Below are positions 40,683-48,932 of a stretch of DNA of 49,627 bases, piece after piece. Numbering within the stretch: position 1 is the stretch's first letter; each line of letters opens with the position of its first letter. The notes under the pieces were generated by a model. It searched no databases, was not told the DNA's origin, and worked only from the letters and a program-made list of their open reading frames with translations. Origin of the DNA: Bryobacterales bacterium (lineage in GTDB: Bacteria; Acidobacteriota; Terriglobia; Bryobacterales; Bryobacteraceae). Made by a program: the position numbers and the translations under genes. The stretch lies in contig JADLDI010000073.1 in NCBI GenBank assembly GCA_020846745.1, positions 1 to 49,627 on the forward strand, given 5' to 3'.

Positions 40683-42498
40683 CTCCATCACTATAATTGA
40701 AAAGGTCAGCACCGAAGCGCCCGCCGCTATCGAAGTTCTGGACAAACCCCAAATTGAGCAGGTCCCCGGCGTCAACATCGACGACCGCCTGCGTATGGTC
40801 CCCGGCTTCTCCCTCTTCCGCCGTTCCTCGAGTCTCGTCGCCCAGCCCACCACCCAGGGCGTCTCCCTACGCGGCATCGGCTCCACTGGCGCTTCCCGCA
40901 CCCTGATCCTTTGGGACGGTATCCCGATCAACGATCCCTTTGGTGGCTGGGTCTACTGGACCCGCGTCTCCCCCGACGAACTTTCCCGCGTCGAAGTCTC
41001 CCGCGGAGCCTCCACCAGCGTCTTCGGCGACCGGGCCATGGGCGGCGCCGTCGCCCTCTTCTCCCGCGAACCCGAGCGCGGCCGTGTCACCGCGTCCTAC
41101 GAGTTCGGCAACCGCAACACCAACGTTTTGTCCGCCGGCGGGTCGTTCCTTACCCCGCGCTGGGCTGTCTCCGGGAACGGCCGCGCCTTCACTACTAACG
41201 GCTTCTACATCGTCGGCGAGCGCTTCCGTGGACCCGTCGACATCGAAGCCAACGTCCGCTTTGTCGCCGGCGACACCCGCTTCGATTACATCGGCAACAA
41301 CCAGCGCCTTTTCACCAAAGTCGACCTCCTGATCGAGGACCGCTCCAACGGCACCCCTCTCCAGCGCAACTCCACCTCGCTTGGCAACATCGCAGCCAAC
41401 TACTGGCGCCAGTTCTCCCGCAATTCCATCTCCCTACTCGGTTATCACACTCGCGAAGAGTTCCGCGCCGGTTTCTCCGCCATCGCCGCCAACCGCCAGA
41501 CCGAGCGCCTCACCTACAACCAAAGCGTTCCCGCCGAAGCCGTCGGCGGCGCCGCCTTCTGGCGTCACGAACATAGCCGCTTCAATACCTTAATCGGAGC
41601 CGACGTCCAGCGCGCCGAAGGCTGGAGTGTCGATTCCTTGTTCCCCACCGGCCGTCGCATCGGCGGCGGCACCCTGCTCCAGCACGGCGCCTTTGTCCAA
41701 GGCGACCTCAAAGCCGGTCCCGCTCGATTCTTCCTCGGCGGACGTCACCAGTTCACCGGTCAAGGCCGCCAGTTCTTCTCCCCCAGCGCCGGCTTTACCG
41801 CCGGACGCCGTTGGTACCGTCTCCGCGGATCGGCCTATCGCTCCTACCGCGCTCCCACGCTCAACGAACTCTACCGCGAGTTCCGCGCCGGCAACGCCGC
41901 CACGCTTCCAAACGCATTGCTCAAACCCGAAACCGTCTTCGGCGCTGAAATCGGCTTCGATTTGATCGGCGAGTCCCGCCGCTTCACCGCCACCGCTTTT
42001 CGCAACGACCTCCGCGACCTTGTTACCAACGTCACCCTCTCCGTCACGCCCGCTCAGATCACCCGCCAACGCCAGAACGCTGCCAAAGCCCTCGGCCGCG
42101 GCTTCGAACTCGAAGCCCGCCAGCGCTTCCGCGACTTCACCTTAGAAGGCGCGTACCTGTTTGTCGACTCCCGCTTCGACCTCGGTCTCCGCGTTCCGCA
42201 AATCCCCAAACACCAGGGTTCCGCCCAACTCACCTGGTCCCACAACCGCACTTTTGCCACCTTCGGTTTCCGCACCAGCGCCTACCAGTTCGATGACGAC
42301 CTCAACCTCTTCCGCCTCCCCGGCTTCGGCGTCACTCAGTTCTCCATCCGCCACCAACTCTGGCGCAGCCTCTCCGCCATCGCCGCCGTCGAAAACCTCT
42401 TCAACCGCGAATTCCTAACCGGCTACTCCCCCGTTCCCGCCACCGGCGCCCCCCGCCTCATCCGCGCCGGCCTCCGCTGGGACGGCAAACTCTGGTAG
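40552..42498 (+). CDS. TonB-dependent outer-membrane receptor
   Basis: This protein is about 648 residues from the TTG at 40552, which has GAGGAG at 40536-40541; GTG 40534 is an alternative. The signal peptide (LCRRASRTLAGVALLSWTATVWSQ) is encoded inside the 3' end of the DUF58 gene in a different frame. The plug domain is VPGVNIDDRLRMVPGFSLFRR then GVSLRGIGSTGASRTLILWD, GIPINDPFGG and SRVEVSRGASTSVFGDRAMG. The beta barrel closes with VENLFNREFLTGYSP and ends in ...LRWDGKLW (Trp instead of the usual Phe). It imports a siderophore, vitamin or sugar with TonB energy. The ligand is unknown. Confidence 0.9.
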   Translation: MFSALCRRASRTLAGVALLSWTATVWSQTPPPDRQAPKPEPVRSSITIIEKVSTEAPAAIEVLDKPQIEQVPGVNIDDRLRMVPGFSLFRRSSSLVAQPTTQGVSLRGIGSTGASRTLILWDGIPINDPFGGWVYWTRVSPDELSRVEVSRGASTSVFGDRAMGGAVALFSREPERGRVTASYEFGNRNTNVLSAGGSFLTPRWAVSGNGRAFTTNGFYIVGERFRGPVDIEANVRFVAGDTRFDYIGNNQRLFTKVDLLIEDRSNGTPLQRNSTSLGNIAANYWRQFSRNSISLLGYHTREEFRAGFSAIAANRQTERLTYNQSVPAEAVGGAAFWRHEHSRFNTLIGADVQRAEGWSVDSLFPTGRRIGGGTLLQHGAFVQGDLKAGPARFFLGGRHQFTGQGRQFFSPSAGFTAGRRWYRLRGSAYRSYRAPTLNELYREFRAGNAATLPNALLKPETVFGAEIGFDLIGESRRFTATAFRNDLRDLVTNVTLSVTPAQITRQRQNAAKALGRGFELEARQRFRDFTLEGAYLFVDSRFDLGLRVPQIPKHQGSAQLTWSHNRTFATFGFRTSAYQFDDDLNLFRLPGFGVTQFSIRHQLWRSLSAIAAVENLFNREFLTGYSPVPATGAPRLIRAGLRWDGKLW

Positions 42499-42517
42499 TC
42501 GGATCTCGCAAACTACT

Positions 42518-42537
42518 GCCGGCACACACCTGCCGGC
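42518..42537. other. Hairpin after the TonB receptor gene
   Basis: GCCGGC (42518-42523) and GCCGGC (42532-42537) pair with an 8-nt loop. It lies 20 bp after the stop. There is no T-run, so it is not a full intrinsic terminator. Confidence 0.35.
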
Positions 42538-42621
42538 CTGTCGGACCTGCTATAAGCCCGCGGTCCCAGTCTCCTTCAATATGCCGATTAACCGGATGAG
42601 ACACTGAAATCAGCCGCCCCG

Positions 42622-43827
42622 ATGAACATCGCCGAAGCCTTCCGGTTCAGTTTCGAAGCCCTCCGCGCCAATAAGGTCCGCACCTTCCTCACCGCCCTCG
42701 GGCTCGTCATCGGCAATGCCTCCGTCATCCTGGTGGTCACCATCTCCATCACCAGCCGCGACTACATCCTCGACCAGATTCGCGCGATCGGCTCCAACCT
42801 CGTCTACGCCTACTACGAAGCCGGCAGCAACACCGCCATGAAGGTCGAAGCGGATTTCGTGAAGGTCGCTGATGTCGAAGCCGTCCGCGCACAGCTCGGC
42901 TCGCGCATCGTCGCTGCCACCGGCGTCATGACCAATTACGACCGCATCTACATCAACGGACGCGCCGAAGATATCGCGGTCATCGGTTCAGACGACCAGT
43001 ACCGTCTCGTCCGCAACTTAGTAGTTCCCACAGGCCGTTTCATGGATGCCAGCGACGTGGCTCTCCGCCAGAAGGTCGCCATGCTCACCACCGAACTCGC
43101 CAAGCGCCTCTACGGCAGCCCCCAAGCGGCCGTCGGGCAGATCCTCAAACTCTCCGGCCTCCAGTTCACCGTAATCGGCACCTTCCGCGAGCGCACCTCC
43201 ACCTTCGGGCTCAGCGAACTCAGCACCGAAACCGTCCTGATCCCGATCACCGTGATCCGCTACTTCACCCAGGTGGAACGGATCGACCCTCTCTACGTCC
43301 AAACGCGCTCCCCGCAGGACGTCGAAGGGGTCGCGGTCGACCTAAAGCGAATCCTCGAAAGCCGCCACCGCCCCGGCGCACGCTATAAGGTTGAAACGCT
43401 GACCGCCATCTTAGACGCCGCCAAGAACATCGCCGCCATCCTCACGCTGGTCCTGGTTCTCGTCTCCGCCATCGCGCTAGTCATCTCCGGCATCGGCATC
43501 ATGAACATCATGCTCGTAACGGTCACCGAACGCACCCGCGAAATCGGCGTCCGCATGGCCGTCGGCGCCTCCCGCCGCGAAGTCCTTCAGCAATTTCTAT
43601 TGGAAGCAGTACTGATCTCAATCGGCGGAGGCCTAATCGGCATCCTCTTCGGCGTGGCGATCCCCATCGGCGCCAACCTCGCCCAAGACGACTTCAACGT
43701 CCCCGTCTCCACCCTCTCCGTAGCAGTAGCCTTCGGCGTCTCCTTCATCGTCGGCTTGGTCTTCGGCCTACTCCCCGCCAACCGCGCCGCGAAACTTAAC
43801 CCCACCGAAGCCCTCCGCTACGAATAG
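42622..43827 (+). CDS. Orphan MacB-type ABC transporter permease
   Basis: This 401-residue FtsX-fold permease has an N-terminal helix (VRTFLTALGLVIGNASVILVVTISI), a periplasmic MacB_PCD domain, and three C-terminal helices with GIGIMNIMLVTVTERTREIGVRMAVGA. It is of full length and looks intact. Unlike the operon at 27260-30692 it has no ATPase or fusion gene beside it, so it must share an ATPase encoded elsewhere. No Shine-Dalgarno is clear before the ATG. Whether it works with the upstream TonB receptor is unknown; the 123-bp gap allows an own promoter. Confidence 0.85.
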   Translation: MNIAEAFRFSFEALRANKVRTFLTALGLVIGNASVILVVTISITSRDYILDQIRAIGSNLVYAYYEAGSNTAMKVEADFVKVADVEAVRAQLGSRIVAATGVMTNYDRIYINGRAEDIAVIGSDDQYRLVRNLVVPTGRFMDASDVALRQKVAMLTTELAKRLYGSPQAAVGQILKLSGLQFTVIGTFRERTSTFGLSELSTETVLIPITVIRYFTQVERIDPLYVQTRSPQDVEGVAVDLKRILESRHRPGARYKVETLTAILDAAKNIAAILTLVLVLVSAIALVISGIGIMNIMLVTVTERTREIGVRMAVGASRREVLQQFLLEAVLISIGGGLIGILFGVAIPIGANLAQDDFNVPVSTLSVAVAFGVSFIVGLVFGLLPANRAAKLNPTEALRYE

Positions 43828-43834
43828 CCTTTAT

Positions 43835-43858
43835 GGTGCGAGCTTCCCAGTTCGCACC
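43835..43858. terminator. Hairpin between convergent permease and RES toxin genes
   Basis: GGTGCGA (43835-43841) pairs with TCGCACC (43852-43858) in the 89-bp gap between the stops. There is no T-tract on either side, so it is only a weak terminator candidate. Confidence 0.4.
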
Positions 43859-43916
43859 GGCCTCGAAGTCGGCTCGCCTGGAATTTGGACATTTCGGTAG
43901 GACTTGCGGCCACGCC

Positions 43917-44378
43917 TCACTCCCGCCCCCGCGATGTCAGCCTGCGATCAAACAAGAATGGTTCGCCCCGATGAAAAACGATTCTCGAAAAATCTGGATG
44001 GCACGGATTGATCAGGTAATTGCGTTCTTGATGGAGTACCGATGAGGGAACCACTAGAACAGCGGTTTCCATGCGAGCAGCCCACGCTGTACCAATCACG
44101 CGCGTACTCTCCCCGTGTTCGGCTGAATCCCAACCCTTCGGTAAGTCGGCGACCGTCAAGCTTCGGCGTGGCAAATTGTCGGGGATTTCAATCGGAATAG
44201 AGATATAATCGTCTGCAAACTCGCGACTACCCGCCAGTATCTCTAAAGCGCACAGTGCCCGGCTCTCGGCTGCATAGATCAGAGGTACACCCTTTTGATT
44301 CCATCGGCCTCCGAATCGCGCGGCGCCCTTACCGTCGTTAGCAGGATACCGGCTGCTGCCAATCCGGTACACGAGCAT
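43917..44378 (-). CDS. RES-domain toxin (NAD+ phosphorylase/hydrolase type)
   Basis: This 153-residue protein matches the RES family: YRIGSSR near the N-terminus, FGGRWNQKGVPLIYAAES, then SRALCALEILAG, and later VLVVPSSVLHQERNYLINPC followed by HPDFSRIVFHRGEPF. Arg25, Tyr35 and Glu46 have the 10- and 11-residue spacing I recall for the catalytic Arg, Tyr and Glu of characterised RES toxins. The Ser/Asn region (VPSS, LINP) is intact too, so it looks active. RES toxins stop growth by destroying NAD+. The start is 2 bases after the antitoxin stop, the classical antitoxin-first order. Confidence 0.88.
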   Translation of the reverse strand: MLVYRIGSSRYPANDGKGAARFGGRWNQKGVPLIYAAESRALCALEILAGSREFADDYISIPIEIPDNLPRRSLTVADLPKGWDSAEHGESTRVIGTAWAARMETAVLVVPSSVLHQERNYLINPCHPDFSRIVFHRGEPFLFDRRLTSRGRE

Positions 44379-44380
44379 CG

Positions 44381-44971
44381 CTACCAGACGCCCTGTTCAA
44401 TCCTGCCCAGTACGTCTTCAACCTGCTCGATCCCATCGGCGCTGTTTAACAGCGATATTGGCGTTCGATGCGAAAGCGACGGCAAAGGCATCCGAAGCCA
44501 GCGAATTGCCTTCTCCCGATCACCGAACACTTCAATTGCCCGGCTCGTGACGGCTACTATACCATCGAGATCAACGGTCTGGGGCTCTGTCCCCGCGACA
44601 TTAACTTCCGAACGGCTGATCTGCTGTTTGTGCCGAGTCCCCTTCAAACTGGTGGTGGCGTTTGCCATAGACTTTGGCCGAAGCCCGGTCGCGGATGGGC
44701 GGGGCAACTTGTCTTTCGATCTCGCTCCCGCTCGTACCGTCAGTGCCGGTCCTTTGAGTTCAACGTCTTTCAACTCACGTTTCGTCTGCGCTGTCGCCTT
44801 CTTGGCGTCAGCGTCAGAACTCATTTCCACGAAAGCAAACCCCCGCGAGTTGCCCTTTTCACGGTCGACTTCAACCCGCACATTTTCCACCCGGCCGTAT
44901 TTTTCGAACAATTTGCGAATGGATTCTTCCGTAGCTCCAAAGTCCAAATTGCCGACAAAAATGTTTTTCAC
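44381..44971 (-). CDS. RRM-MbcA/ParS antitoxin fusion (RNA-binding domain in place of HTH)
   Basis: This 196-residue protein is unusual. Residues 1 to about 80 form an RNA-recognition motif. RNP2 is IFVGNL (4-9), RNP1 is RGFAFVEM (43-50), and the three aromatic RNA contacts are kept (Phe5, Phe45, Phe47). Residues 138-196 (AIEVFGDREKAIRWLRMP, then TPISLLNS, VEDVLGRIEQGVW) match the C-terminal toxin-binding domain (DUF2384, MbcA/ParS) of RES antitoxins. Residues about 80-137 are a linker. Normal RES antitoxins have an Xre-type HTH where the RRM is. The GTG start has GAGGAAG about nine bases upstream. An internal ATG at 44668 (residue 102) lacks a Shine-Dalgarno, so a separate short antitoxin is not favoured. 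The reading frame is unbroken through the join. Confidence 0.82.
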   Translation of the reverse strand: MKNIFVGNLDFGATEESIRKLFEKYGRVENVRVEVDREKGNSRGFAFVEMSSDADAKKATAQTKRELKDVELKGPALTVRAGARSKDKLPRPSATGLRPKSMANATTSLKGTRHKQQISRSEVNVAGTEPQTVDLDGIVAVTSRAIEVFGDREKAIRWLRMPLPSLSHRTPISLLNSADGIEQVEDVLGRIEQGVW

Positions 44972-45011
44972 CGGGTCTTCTTCCTCGCCCTCAACCCCAG
45001 TATAAACTCCC

Positions 45012-46490
45012 CTACCGGAACAAATGCGTCAAGTCGAACGAAGCCGTCACCGCCCCGCGCGGCCGCCCTTCCTTGGGATGCACACTCCACGTATACCCAA
45101 CCGTTACATCCACCGCCAGCAACGTCACCCGCACGCCGCTCCCGATCGCGAACGGTAACCGGTCCGTCGCATTCATCAGGAACACCGGACTCGCCGCATA
45201 CAGCGACCCGCGCTCCAGCAGCGAATCGAGCACATGCTTGGCATCGCGCATCTCCCCATGCGCCCGCTGCGCCGCCTTCAACGTCTCTCGCGACGCCTCC
45301 AACTGCCGGAACCGCTCGTTGATGTCGTACAGCAGCCTCTCCAGCCGGGCTGTCGGTACCGCAAACTCCGGATTCTTCTTCTCCAACCGCTGTAACTCGC
45401 CCAGCAGCGTCGTCAACAATGCCGCTACCGGCGGCAACCCCGCGCCCGTCTCGTAGTCGATCGCCAATCCGCGCACATGCGTCGGCAACACGCCGTTCGC
45501 AATCGCCGCATTCAATCGCGACACCGCCGCCTGCAAAGTGATTCTTGCCTTCGACCGTGCCGGCAGCGGGGGCAGGGAAGTGAGTATCTCCTGCACCGTC
45601 GCTAACTCGCCCGCTATCTCCCGGAACGCTGCCGAGTCCGCCACATACGAATCCTGCAAAACACTCCTCGCCGCCGTCAAAGCCAGCGTTACCGCCTGCC
45701 CCAATGACGATTCCTTCAAGACGTCCTTCGGCACCAGCGACCGCCGCCACATCGGCATTGCCGCCGAAAACCGCACCGCATATCGCCGCTCCGGCATCGT
45801 CGACGTTATCCGCCCATCCAACGTCAGCGGACCCACCCATCCCGCCGCCACCGTATCGAAATCGTGATGCGTCGTCTTACCCGGATGAATAACATAGGAA
45901 GAAGTAACAGCCGGATAATATAACTGCACCTGATTCCGAATTCCCAGCGGACCGCACGAGTCCGCCTGTACGCTCGCCGTGTACGTATAGTTCGGACCCG
46001 ACGCTGTTTTCACCGGCAATCCCAACCCCAGATTCCAGCACCGCGGCGCCGGCGATGCCGCTACATTAGTAGGCACCAGCGCGCCTGCCCCGTTCAACCC
46101 CGTGAACTTCAAGACACGCGTCGGATCGGGTATCGCGATTAACCGGTACACCACCACCAGCGTCTTCGACCCCGCATCGCATCCCGTAATCGACGGCAGC
46201 ACGAGCCGCAATCCCTTCGCATCTCCGGCGGCCGCTATGTCCCGTTGACCCTGTTGCCACCCTGCCAGCGTGAACGCCTGCCCGGCGATCGCCGGTATCG
46301 CCGGCCGCGCCGTCGGAATCGGTGTGGTCAACTCCACCGCGCGCACCGTGTACCGCTCCTGTTCATACGCGAGCATCGCCTGGTCGCACTGAGCGTTCGC
46401 CCTCGCCCAACAAAACGCGGCGGCCACAACGGCCACCCTTGCCCCGCGCTTACAGCAGTTGTAATAAAAGTTCGCGCAATGTCGTGTCAC
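45012..46490 (-). CDS. Exported protein of unknown function
   Basis: I do not recognise this 492-residue protein. A leader (RGARVAVVAAAFCWARANAQ) suggests export. The middle is rich in Pro/Gly and beta-forming stretches with paired Cys (ITGCDAGSKTLVVVYRL, PRCWNLGLGL, ADSCGPLGIRNQVQLYY). The last 190 residues are helical and coiled-coil-like (LLTTLLGELQRLEKKNPEF, LLYDINERFRQLEASRETL), ending in beta-rich VRVTLLAVDVTVGYTW and FDLTHLFR, which could be an outer-membrane beta end. Its start region overlaps the end of the small gene upstream by 41 bases in another frame, so the two are probably a functional pair. Confidence 0.6.
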   Translation of the reverse strand: MTRHCANFYYNCCKRGARVAVVAAAFCWARANAQCDQAMLAYEQERYTVRAVELTTPIPTARPAIPAIAGQAFTLAGWQQGQRDIAAAGDAKGLRLVLPSITGCDAGSKTLVVVYRLIAIPDPTRVLKFTGLNGAGALVPTNVAASPAPRCWNLGLGLPVKTASGPNYTYTASVQADSCGPLGIRNQVQLYYPAVTSSYVIHPGKTTHHDFDTVAAGWVGPLTLDGRITSTMPERRYAVRFSAAMPMWRRSLVPKDVLKESSLGQAVTLALTAARSVLQDSYVADSAAFREIAGELATVQEILTSLPPLPARSKARITLQAAVSRLNAAIANGVLPTHVRGLAIDYETGAGLPPVAALLTTLLGELQRLEKKNPEFAVPTARLERLLYDINERFRQLEASRETLKAAQRAHGEMRDAKHVLDSLLERGSLYAASPVFLMNATDRLPFAIGSGVRVTLLAVDVTVGYTWSVHPKEGRPRGAVTASFDLTHLFR

Positions 46491-46803
46491 TGTTGATCTT
46501 CTTCTTCGAAAGCGATGCGGCTCGGTCCGCGATCTGGTTCTCCAGCAGGCTCACCTTCGCCGGCGACAGTTCCTGTTTGCCCGACGCCAGCAGTTCCGCC
46601 TTCTGCGCCAGTTCCTCGCCGATCGTCACGTGTACCGTCGCCCGCGGCTTCATCCCCCCGTTCCGGCGGACGTTCAGCGCGAAGTCGATCGTCCACGTTG
46701 CCGTCCCGTCCCTGTTACAAGTCCGGCTCACGCCCAAGTGGATTTCTCGGTTCTCGTCCGGCGCTAGAACAGCCACTGCCACGCTAATCGGAGCGCAGGA
46801 CAC
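46450..46803 (-). CDS. Small unknown protein overlapping its downstream neighbour
   Basis: This 117-residue protein starts with GTG, with GGAG seven nt upstream. The N-terminal half is beta-rich (CAPISVAVAVLAPDENREIHL, WTIDFALNVRRNGGM). The C-terminal half is helical (ELAQKAELLASGKQEL, LLENQIADRAASLSKKK). There is no clear signal peptide. The family is unknown to me. Its last 41 bases overlap the GTG start of the exported protein, so translation may be coupled. Confidence 0.55.
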   Translation of the reverse strand: MSCAPISVAVAVLAPDENREIHLGVSRTCNRDGTATWTIDFALNVRRNGGMKPRATVHVTIGEELAQKAELLASGKQELSPAKVSLLENQIADRAASLSKKKINSDTTLRELLLQLL

Positions 46804-47094
46804 AACTAGCTCCGAAACTCGTCAACCGACATCAAATTGATGGAGCACAACACCCGGGCGTCGAAATCCGTGGCGTTATTTCGAAAATTGATCGTCATTT
46901 TGGTGAACTCCGTTTTCTGCCCGCGGCCGCATCGCTTGCTTCATTGGTGGCAGCCGCTTGCAGACACACATCTACTCCACCCGCTTCTTAAACCGACCTG
47001 TGGAAATTTCTAAACCACTGAAAACAGGGCAAAAATAAATTTCAATTTGTTGTGAATCAATTTTTTCTGCTTAGGCGAAAAATAGGAGAATAGA
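46804..47094. other. AT-rich intergenic region
   Basis: The 291-bp gap before the glucoamylase-like stop has no credible gene. It is AT-rich from about 46985 to 47085, unlike the rest of the window, and has AAATT/AATTT-type short palindromes. It probably holds the promoter of the gene starting at 46803, but no clear -35/-10 pair was assigned. No hairpin with a T-tract was found. Confidence 0.5.
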
Positions 47095-48375
47095 CTACGC
47101 TCTGAAGCCCGCCCGCTCCAGCCCACGCTCCACTTCCGGGTTCCCCCCGAACGTCTCCCACACAAACCCCGACCGCAAATTCTCCGCCATCACCAGCGTG
47201 ATCCCAGTGTCGATCCCCACCACGTCCGGACCGTACCATCCGTCCCCCGGATGGAATGCGTTCACGAATCCGTACCGGCCCCACGCGCCCCGCCCATACC
47301 TCTGCCGGATCGTGCGCAGCACCCGTAGCGTTTCCTCGGGCAGAAAAGGCAGGGAACCCGCCGCCGCGCTCGGCACGATCGTTCCGTCAACGGGACCAGT
47401 CAGTGGCGGGCCGCCCCAAACCACGTACCCGTTGCGCGAATCGGACGCCGTAATGCCCCACAACTCCTCCGAAATGTGTGGAAAACGCGCGCTCAAATCC
47501 AGGCAAAACCGCCTGTGTGCCTCCGTCGCCCGCTTGGAGTTTTCAAAATAGTCCGCATACCGGTCGCGCTTCTGCCGAAAATCGAACCATGCATGCGAAT
47601 ACTGATGGGCAAACAACGGCGCATCCGACCCGATGTACCGCAGTCCGCCGTACTCAATCACGCCCCGCCTCCACGCATGCCACGACCGCACCGGCAACGG
47701 GTAAGTCGCCGACCCCAACCCCAGCAGGTACAGCATCATCAATTCGCTGTAGCAATCCCACATGCACGCCAACTGCCCCGTCTCCGGCCTCCACCCGTGG
47801 CTTATCAGTCCAGCACGGGACGCCAGCCACCCCCAGTCCACCCGATCGAATATGTGCGTTGCCAGCCTCGCGATCTCCCGATCGCCGAAGTACGCCCGGC
47901 ACGTCAGCACCCCGCACAGCAGTATGGCCGTGTCGATCGACGACACCTCAGAGTTCCAGATCCGCCCGCCGCTTTTGACATCCGCCCAGTGATAGTAGAA
48001 ACCGTGCTCCGCCGGCATCTCCCAAGCCAGAAACCGTAGCGCCGCCGCCGCCCGCTCGCGCGCCTCTGCCGCCGGCACAAAGCCCCGCTCGGAAGCGATG
48101 CAAAGCGCCGTCAACCCAAAACCCGTCGCGGCGATGCTGGCCACATTCCGGCGCCCAGCAAAACCTTCCGCGTTAGCCTCGCAACGGTCCCTCACCAAAC
48201 CCGTGCGTAAGTCCGCCTGTTCCCAGAAATACAGGCAATTCGCCCGCTCTAATTGATCCAGAAACCGATCGTCCTCGGGAGACAGCGATCGCGGATGACT
48301 ACTGATCAATCGTGACAGCGCACGCAATGCCACCCGCCGCGAAACCACGCGGGTAGCCGGCTGTGAATACTGCAA
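47095..48375 (-). CDS. Glucoamylase-like (alpha/alpha barrel) protein
   Basis: This 426-residue protein resembles the glycoamylase-like family (PF10091): an N-terminal LDQLERANCLYFWEQADLRT with TGLVRDR, ATGFGLTALCIASERGFV, then GFYYHWAD, WNSEVSSIDTAILLCGVL, YSHAWFDFRQKRDRY, VVWGGPPLTGPVDGTIVP and FHPGDGWYGPDVVGIDTG. Such proteins cut alpha- or beta-glucans and are commonly exported. The start is TTG 48375, with GTG a few codons later also possible. The leader SRRVALRALSRLIS is basic and only weakly hydrophobic, so export is doubtful. It diverges from the STAS gene. Confidence 0.82.
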   Translation of the reverse strand: MQYSQPATRVVSRRVALRALSRLISSHPRSLSPEDDRFLDQLERANCLYFWEQADLRTGLVRDRCEANAEGFAGRRNVASIAATGFGLTALCIASERGFVPAAEARERAAAALRFLAWEMPAEHGFYYHWADVKSGGRIWNSEVSSIDTAILLCGVLTCRAYFGDREIARLATHIFDRVDWGWLASRAGLISHGWRPETGQLACMWDCYSELMMLYLLGLGSATYPLPVRSWHAWRRGVIEYGGLRYIGSDAPLFAHQYSHAWFDFRQKRDRYADYFENSKRATEAHRRFCLDLSARFPHISEELWGITASDSRNGYVVWGGPPLTGPVDGTIVPSAAAGSLPFLPEETLRVLRTIRQRYGRGAWGRYGFVNAFHPGDGWYGPDVVGIDTGITLVMAENLRSGFVWETFGGNPEVERGLERAGFRA

Positions 48376-48496
48376 GGCCGGTGGATCCCTCAGGTACTTC
48401 GAGTCCTGTGACGAATGTAGCAGGTCCCAACACTCTTGTGTGCATCTCCGCGCTCCCCGGCCGCCTTCCCGTTTCTCATTTCCTCCCGCCGTTTGC

Positions 48497-48502
48497 TACC
48501 AT
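48497..48502 (+). promoter_or_regulatory. Candidate -10 element next to the start codon
   Basis: TACCAT, preceded by GC, ends 7 nt before the ATG at 48510. No Shine-Dalgarno lies between, so a leaderless message is possible. Confidence 0.3.
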
Positions 48503-48509
48503 CTGTCCG

Positions 48510-48854
48510 ATGAAGTTGGAAATGTCCACTCGCGAACTGCCGAGCGGTATCACCGTCGTGGAACTCAAAGGCCGCCTCACCCTCGGCGACTCCCTCACCA
48601 CAACCGAAGATGCCATCAAGAAATTGGCGGCCACCAAAAAGAAAATCATTCTCGACCTCTCTCAAGCCGACTTCATCGATAGCGCCGGCCTCGGCATGCT
48701 CGTCGCCTGCTCCGCCACCGCCACATCCGCCGGCGGCCAACTACGCGTCTCCGGAGCCGTCCCCCGCGTTCAGCAAATCTTCCTGATGACCCAGGTCTAC
48801 CGCGTCATCCCCCTCTACGCCACCATCGAAGCCGCCACCGAAAGCTTCAATTAG
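48510..48854 (+). CDS. STAS-domain anti-sigma-factor antagonist
   Basis: This 114-residue protein is a single STAS domain: MSTRELPSGITVVELKGRLT, then GDSLTTTEDAIKKLAATKKKIILDLS, and DFIDSAGLGMLVAC with the phosphorylatable Ser in DSAGLG. It is the SpoIIAA/RsbV type that binds an anti-sigma kinase when unphosphorylated. No kinase or sigma gene is close, so partners are elsewhere. The frame could be extended upstream to 48363, but the family start is at 48510. Confidence 0.88.
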   Translation: MKLEMSTRELPSGITVVELKGRLTLGDSLTTTEDAIKKLAATKKKIILDLSQADFIDSAGLGMLVACSATATSAGGQLRVSGAVPRVQQIFLMTQVYRVIPLYATIEAATESFN

Positions 48855-48894
48855 TTCCCAATTCGCAGCCGTGCGGCGCCGCCCACTTGTGGGG

Positions 48895-48930
48895 CGAACG
48901 TCCCCGTTCGTGGCCCGACCTCCTGGTCGG
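48895..48930. terminator. Hairpins between the STAS gene and the deacetylase remnant
   Basis: CGAACG/CGTTCG (48895-48900, 48905-48910) and CCGACC/GGTCGG (48915-48920, 48925-48930) form two adjacent stems with 4-nt loops in the gap between convergent coding parts. T-tracts are missing, so termination is inferred from position only. Confidence 0.45.
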
Positions 48931-48932
48931 CT

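Noticed and set aside
44381..44668. Separate short antitoxin starting at the internal ATG 44668
   Set aside because: No Shine-Dalgarno precedes it, and the longer frame with the RRM has a good one and no break. It cannot be excluded as a second product.
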